Assembly: GCA_023079485.1 (NCBI GenBank)
Contig: CM041090.1
Coordinates: forward strand, 34,560,874-34,624,873
Source: Archilochus colubris
Taxonomy: Eukaryota > Chordata > Aves > Apodiformes > Trochilidae
Direction of reading: 5' to 3'
DNA length: 64,000 nt
The notes beneath the pieces are model-generated. The model saw only the letters and a program-made list of their open reading frames with translations. It was not told where the DNA came from and did not search any database. Below, one piece after another: positions 61,361-64,000 of the stretch. How positions within the stretch are numbered: position 1 is the first letter of the stretch; each line of letters opens with the position of its first letter. The position numbers were made by a program, and so were the translations under genes.

Positions 61361-64000
61361 GAAAGCAGAGAGGATTGACTTGTCAGGAGCTTGATGATTC
61401 ATGTGATCAATAAATTTATAAATTTGGGATAGTCAAATAAGTTATTCTCCTGAAAAGTTTTAGAGGGAGCTTAACTTTCTATACAGAAATTCCCTAGATA
61501 GAAAATGTTGAACCCAACACAGTTTTTTTTACATGTTTTATTTGCTTTTTTTTGGAACTCTGTTCAGTTTTATTTGAACTAACATGACATAAATTGATCT
61601 ACTATAATTTCATCCTGAGCACAAGCATGAAGCTACACAGTGATATAGATTTTCTGATGCTTCCAATCATAGCATAGATGGTTCACTTCTGAAAAAAAAA
61701 TAAGAAAACAATTGTTTAACAAACACAAATTTATTTTTTTTTCCAAAATGCCTTCTGCTGTATTGATGTAAGAATCAGGAGGCTGTGAGGATGACAGTCC
61801 TGACAAAAAGGACCATGTTTAGTCAGACCAGGGTCGGTGAAGCCATCATGGTGCGTGAGAGTTGCCATAGAGTCAGTCCAGCAAAGTCTTCCCAATTTCT
61901 GTCCCTTGCTCTTAATTTTGCTCAGGTCAGATGTGATGCCCCCTCCCTATGTGCCCTGATGATTGTTCTGCCTGAGGTGCAGAGGATCTTGTCTCACTTC
62001 TCAATCAAAACTCACCTTGAGTGGCAGGAGGGAGTCTGTGCCATGATGCATTTCACCTATACTTTTGTCTGGAAAAGAACAAAATTACCTCACAGTGCTA
62101 CTTAAGATGCTGAGAGCTGTCTGACATTTGTGACCTTGATGCATAAAATGCCATCTTCACTTTTCCATTTTCCTCCTTTAGTAGAGAATAATGACATTAG
62201 TGGGAGATTTCAATCCAGGAACAGAAATATTCTGGAGATTTCAGTGGCTTTTGGATCACATTTGGGAGTCCTATTTCTTCATGATGCTGATTTATACTTC
62301 CTATGAGGAGTCTGGGAAGCTCCACAGCTTCTTGGACATCTGTCTCAGAAAGGGTTGCAGGGGGTTGCTGTGGAAGGTGTGAATGCAGTGCTGGGAGCCA
62401 CATGCCTGTCTGACCCATAAATCACACTGGCACAGATTTTCAGATTTCAGTACATACCAAGAGTGTCTACTCAGTTGAGCAACATAAGCTGAAATCCAGG
62501 CTCTTATCCTGAATCCAGTGAGATGAAGCAAAGCTAACAGCCCTGATTTTATCCGTGTGATCATGCCTTTCCTTGCTTCATCCCCCAAACAGTACAGAAA
62601 CAATCTTTATTTATTGATCCTGTCTCATACTGATTTGTTAATTATAAGGTTTAGCAGGTATATTGAGTTTATTTGTATAAATTGCATGGAAGTGTTATGC
62701 AGTAGAAGAAAAGAAAGAAGGGACTGAAAACACCTTTGTTTCAATGCCACTGCATTTCCAAGATGAGCTGTGTTTTACTTGCTAAATTACTGTCTATTAT
62801 GAATTGTGTTACATGTCTGTCCCCTCTTAGTACCCATTCAACAAACTAAATATCTTGCTGTGGGTTAAATGCAATGTCAGATCATGCTGTCTCTCAAGAG
62901 AAATATATAAATGGGTGGTTATTTCACTGGAAAAAAAATATGCCCATTCCAGGCCATTAGGGAAATACCAGCAAAAGTTATATGATATAAAAAATATAGG
63001 AGCTGGGTTTGCAGGCCAGTGTTCAATCACTGTAGCCTTGAACAGCAGGTTAAAGTCAGAGAGGGCAGTAAATTCAGACATGGCTCTTTATCCAGAGACC
63101 CAGAAGCATGGATCTTGTGCCAAGAAATAATTCAAAGGTGAGGAAAATAATTTCCAAAGCTTATTCAAAGATAAATAGGAAAAAAATTACTTTATGAAGA
63201 GATTCCAGTCCTCATACATTGACAGGTGTGGATGTGGCTCTGAACAGGCTCTGGGATGTGTGGGTGTGACAGGGAACCAATGCCCTGTGCTTAGCATGAT
63301 GCCATCGTGGCTCTGGCTTCTCAAATCTTCAGAACCTGGGGCAGACAGTCCATGGGAGAGAGATATTTGGAAAGGGTAAATCTCTGCCATTCCCAAAGCA
63401 ACCTTTAGCTGAGATACATGTGAGTACTTGTTTCTTCCTCTACCACAAGGAAAGATCACAGGGGAAAGAGGAATAAAACAAAACTACAGCTATGCTGGAA
63501 CCACTTTGTAATAAGTCTTGAAAGCAGGTGTTAAGTATAACTGAAAGCCTTTCAGAAAAAAAAATCCATTTATTTAGCTAAACCCCATAAAAAGAATAAA
63601 GCTCAGTTTTAGCTTCATAAGCATCCAGACAGAAAATGTAATTATTTCTCTGGCAATACTTGGAAAATCCTGCAAACCTGTAGCAGGAAAGCAGTGCAAA
63701 CTCTGACCACAGAAACAAAGGCAGGGCTGCAGTAACCACCAGACACCAGCAAGGGGAGATGAGGCTACTCTAAAGCACTTTCATACTGCTTTCCAACCAC
63801 CAAGGTCAGGTTTTGTTTGCTTGCTTTTCACTAAGAAAACAAAACCCATGGTTTGCACAAAAACTCCCTCTTGCACAGGCATTTGGCAGCAGTTTAGCTG
63901 TAGCTAATAAGCAATAAGAACAAGTCTTTTTCTCTCCCATTTCTGAGATCCTCTTTCTCTCTCTGAGTGGAAAGAAAGATTGTCGCTTCTGTTTGGAGGG
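61361..64000. other. Unique sequence, no gene seen
   Basis: The longest open frame is 106 codons (61785-62105, +), unrecognised. A frame at 62191-62382 starts with VGDFNPGTEIFW, which faintly recalls the GDFN motif of LINE endonucleases, but the rest does not follow that family. No CR1, LTR or RNA gene is seen up to the end of the window. Confidence 0.5.

Noticed and set aside
62191..62382. Open frame starting VGDFNPGTEIFW, like a LINE endonuclease GDFN motif
   Set aside because: The residues that follow do not match CR1 or L1 endonuclease, and the nucleotide sequence shows no CR1 similarity.
1..64000. tRNA, rRNA, snRNA (U6-like) or mitochondrial insert
   Set aside because: I looked for characteristic words (tRNA B box GGTTCGAATCC-like, U6 core words) and found only partial matches without the surrounding structure.

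Overview
The window looks like gene-poor nuclear DNA from a bird. The evidence is the repeat content. At least four fragments clearly belong to CR1, the dominant avian LINE. They show the CR1 3' tail (a 'GGACTTGATGATCT...GGTC.TT.CCAAC' type end followed by ATTCTATG-like octamers) and recognisable pieces of CR1 ORF2. There is also an intact solo LTR with a 6-bp target-site duplication, of the endogenous-retrovirus class II type. The base composition is AT-rich, CpG is scarce, and stop codons are dense in all six frames. A songbird or other neoavian is plausible, but the species cannot be read from the sequence. No bacterial, phage or organellar features are present.

Layout. 1-11 kb: unique AT-rich sequence with a T/G-rich block (4934-5054), the first copy of an unrecognised dispersed repeat (4423-4545) and a candidate conserved non-coding stretch (about 7500-7990). 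11-23 kb: a CR1 tail at 11372-11542, a long A/G tract (14397-14526), the second copy of the dispersed repeat (15653-15785), a weak LTR-like start (19641-19671) and a CR1 3' end with two frameshifts (22630-23010). 23-35 kb: a 20-bp tandem repeat, purine tracts, and three CR1 fragments in alternating orientation within about 3.2 kb (31.06-34.2 kb). 35-46 kb: mostly unique sequence, the solo LTR (40986-41310), an (ATC)n microsatellite and the best-looking candidate regulatory stretch (44020-44480). 46-64 kb: unique sequence with an octamer-containing candidate element (46.8 kb), a pre-miRNA-sized hairpin (53576-53642), a perfect (CTTCT)22 microsatellite (57661-57770) and another candidate regulatory stretch (60.84-61.36 kb).

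I found no protein-coding gene, exon with convincing splice context, tRNA, rRNA, snRNA or CRISPR array. The longest open frames are 100-154 codons, match nothing I recognise and fit chance in 64 kb. The exceptions are open frames inside CR1 copies, which are real but decayed ORF2 fragments. The window is probably intergenic, or part of a very long intron, near a developmentally regulated locus; the last point is inference from homeodomain- and POU-type motifs only. I did not find a new multi-gene system. The most useful leads are the solo LTR, the unclassified repeat pair, the long mirror-symmetric microsatellite, the hairpin at 53.6 kb and the candidate conserved non-coding elements.
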